Part shown: positions 6,293 through 6,388 of the stretch, piece after piece | Layout: every line of letters starts with the position of its first letter | Numbering within the stretch: position 1 is the stretch's first letter | Assembly: GCA_025774735.1 (NCBI GenBank) | Contig: JALGZU010000168.1 | Span: forward strand, 1-6,388 | DNA: 6,388 nucleotides | Origin: a candidate division LCP-89 bacterium | GTDB lineage: Bacteria; Electryoneota; B3-LCP | Direction of reading: 5' to 3' | Position numbers and translations under genes: made by a program | The notes under the pieces: model-generated | Databases searched by the model: none | The model's input: the letters and a program-made list of their open reading frames with translations, nothing else | Told to the model about the DNA's origin: nothing

Positions 6293-6388
6293 AACCGCTG
6301 TCGATTATCTATACTATCTGCGTGCGGAAAAACTGCCGCACATGTGGTGCCCGGGCTGCGGGATCGGCATCGTGGTCAAAGCGATGAT
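6285..6388 (+). CDS. korB: 2-oxoglutarate:ferredoxin oxidoreductase, beta subunit (5' part only)
   Basis: The first 34 codons are present and the gene runs off the right edge. The peptide begins MPKTAVDYLYYLR and reaches HMWCPGCGIGIV, where Cys22-Pro-Gly-Cys25 is the hallmark N-terminal CPGC motif of the thiamine-diphosphate-binding beta subunits of 2-oxoacid:ferredoxin oxidoreductases. KorB binds TPP and an iron-sulfur cluster and catalyses decarboxylation or carboxylation. It overlaps korA by eight bases and has a strong ribosome site, so the two are co-translated. The full TPP domain and any gamma subunit (korC) lie outside the window. Confidence 0.92.
   Translation, partial: MPKTAVDYLYYLRAEKLPHMWCPGCGIGIVVKAM

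Noticed and set aside
1..6388. CRISPR arrays, tRNA or rRNA genes, insertion sequences, toxin-antitoxin or defence genes
   Set aside because: No tandem repeat-spacer pattern, no tRNA-like fold, and no transposase or nuclease motif was seen; the space is filled by metabolic genes.

Overview
The window holds one gene block on the + strand from a bacterium with moderately GC-rich coding DNA and an AT-rich leader. The gene content is a COG2403-type P-loop GTPase, carbamate kinase, both subunits of bacterial-type succinyl-CoA ligase, and a multi-subunit 2-oxoacid:ferredoxin oxidoreductase. This points to an anaerobic or microaerophilic bacterium with ferredoxin-based central metabolism, running either a reductive/reversible TCA cycle or amino-acid fermentation. 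The sequence does not fix the phylum. A deep-branching anaerobic lineage (for example around the FCB/KSB1 or Deltaproteobacteria-like groups) is only a guess.

Layout. Bases 3-77 look like the last 24 codons of an unidentified upstream gene, followed by an AT-rich stretch and a clear intrinsic terminator (161-198). Next come a long imperfect hairpin/palindrome (213-267) and a candidate promoter with its -10 at 277-282. From 324 the genes are tightly packed: COG2403 GTPase (324-1643), carbamate kinase arcC (1647-2591, 3-bp gap), sucC (2632-3840, 40-bp gap), sucD (3871-4740, 30-bp gap), a two-cluster ferredoxin subunit korD (4752-5048, 11-bp gap), korA (5132-6292, 83-bp gap), and the first 34 codons of korB (6285 to the window edge, overlapping korA by 8 bp). 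A gamma subunit is not visible and would be expected downstream.

How the genes could work together (inference). KorDAB(C) interconverts 2-oxoglutarate + CoA + oxidised ferredoxin with succinyl-CoA + CO2 + reduced ferredoxin. SucCD interconverts succinyl-CoA + ADP + Pi with succinate + ATP. Together they form the 2-oxoglutarate/succinate arm of the TCA cycle, in either direction. Carbamate kinase is another ATP-forming acyl-phosphate enzyme (carbamoyl phosphate + ADP to carbamate + ATP), normally fed by arginine/citrulline, purine or allantoin breakdown. The oxidative reading is therefore an energy-harvesting operon with two substrate-level phosphorylation steps. The reductive reading is a CO2-fixing rTCA arm with an unexplained carbamate/CO2 link. 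The first gene is the least understood: its closest characterised relative is archaeal cyclic 2,3-diphosphoglycerate synthetase, but its placement beside carbamate kinase and the TCA enzymes suggests another job.
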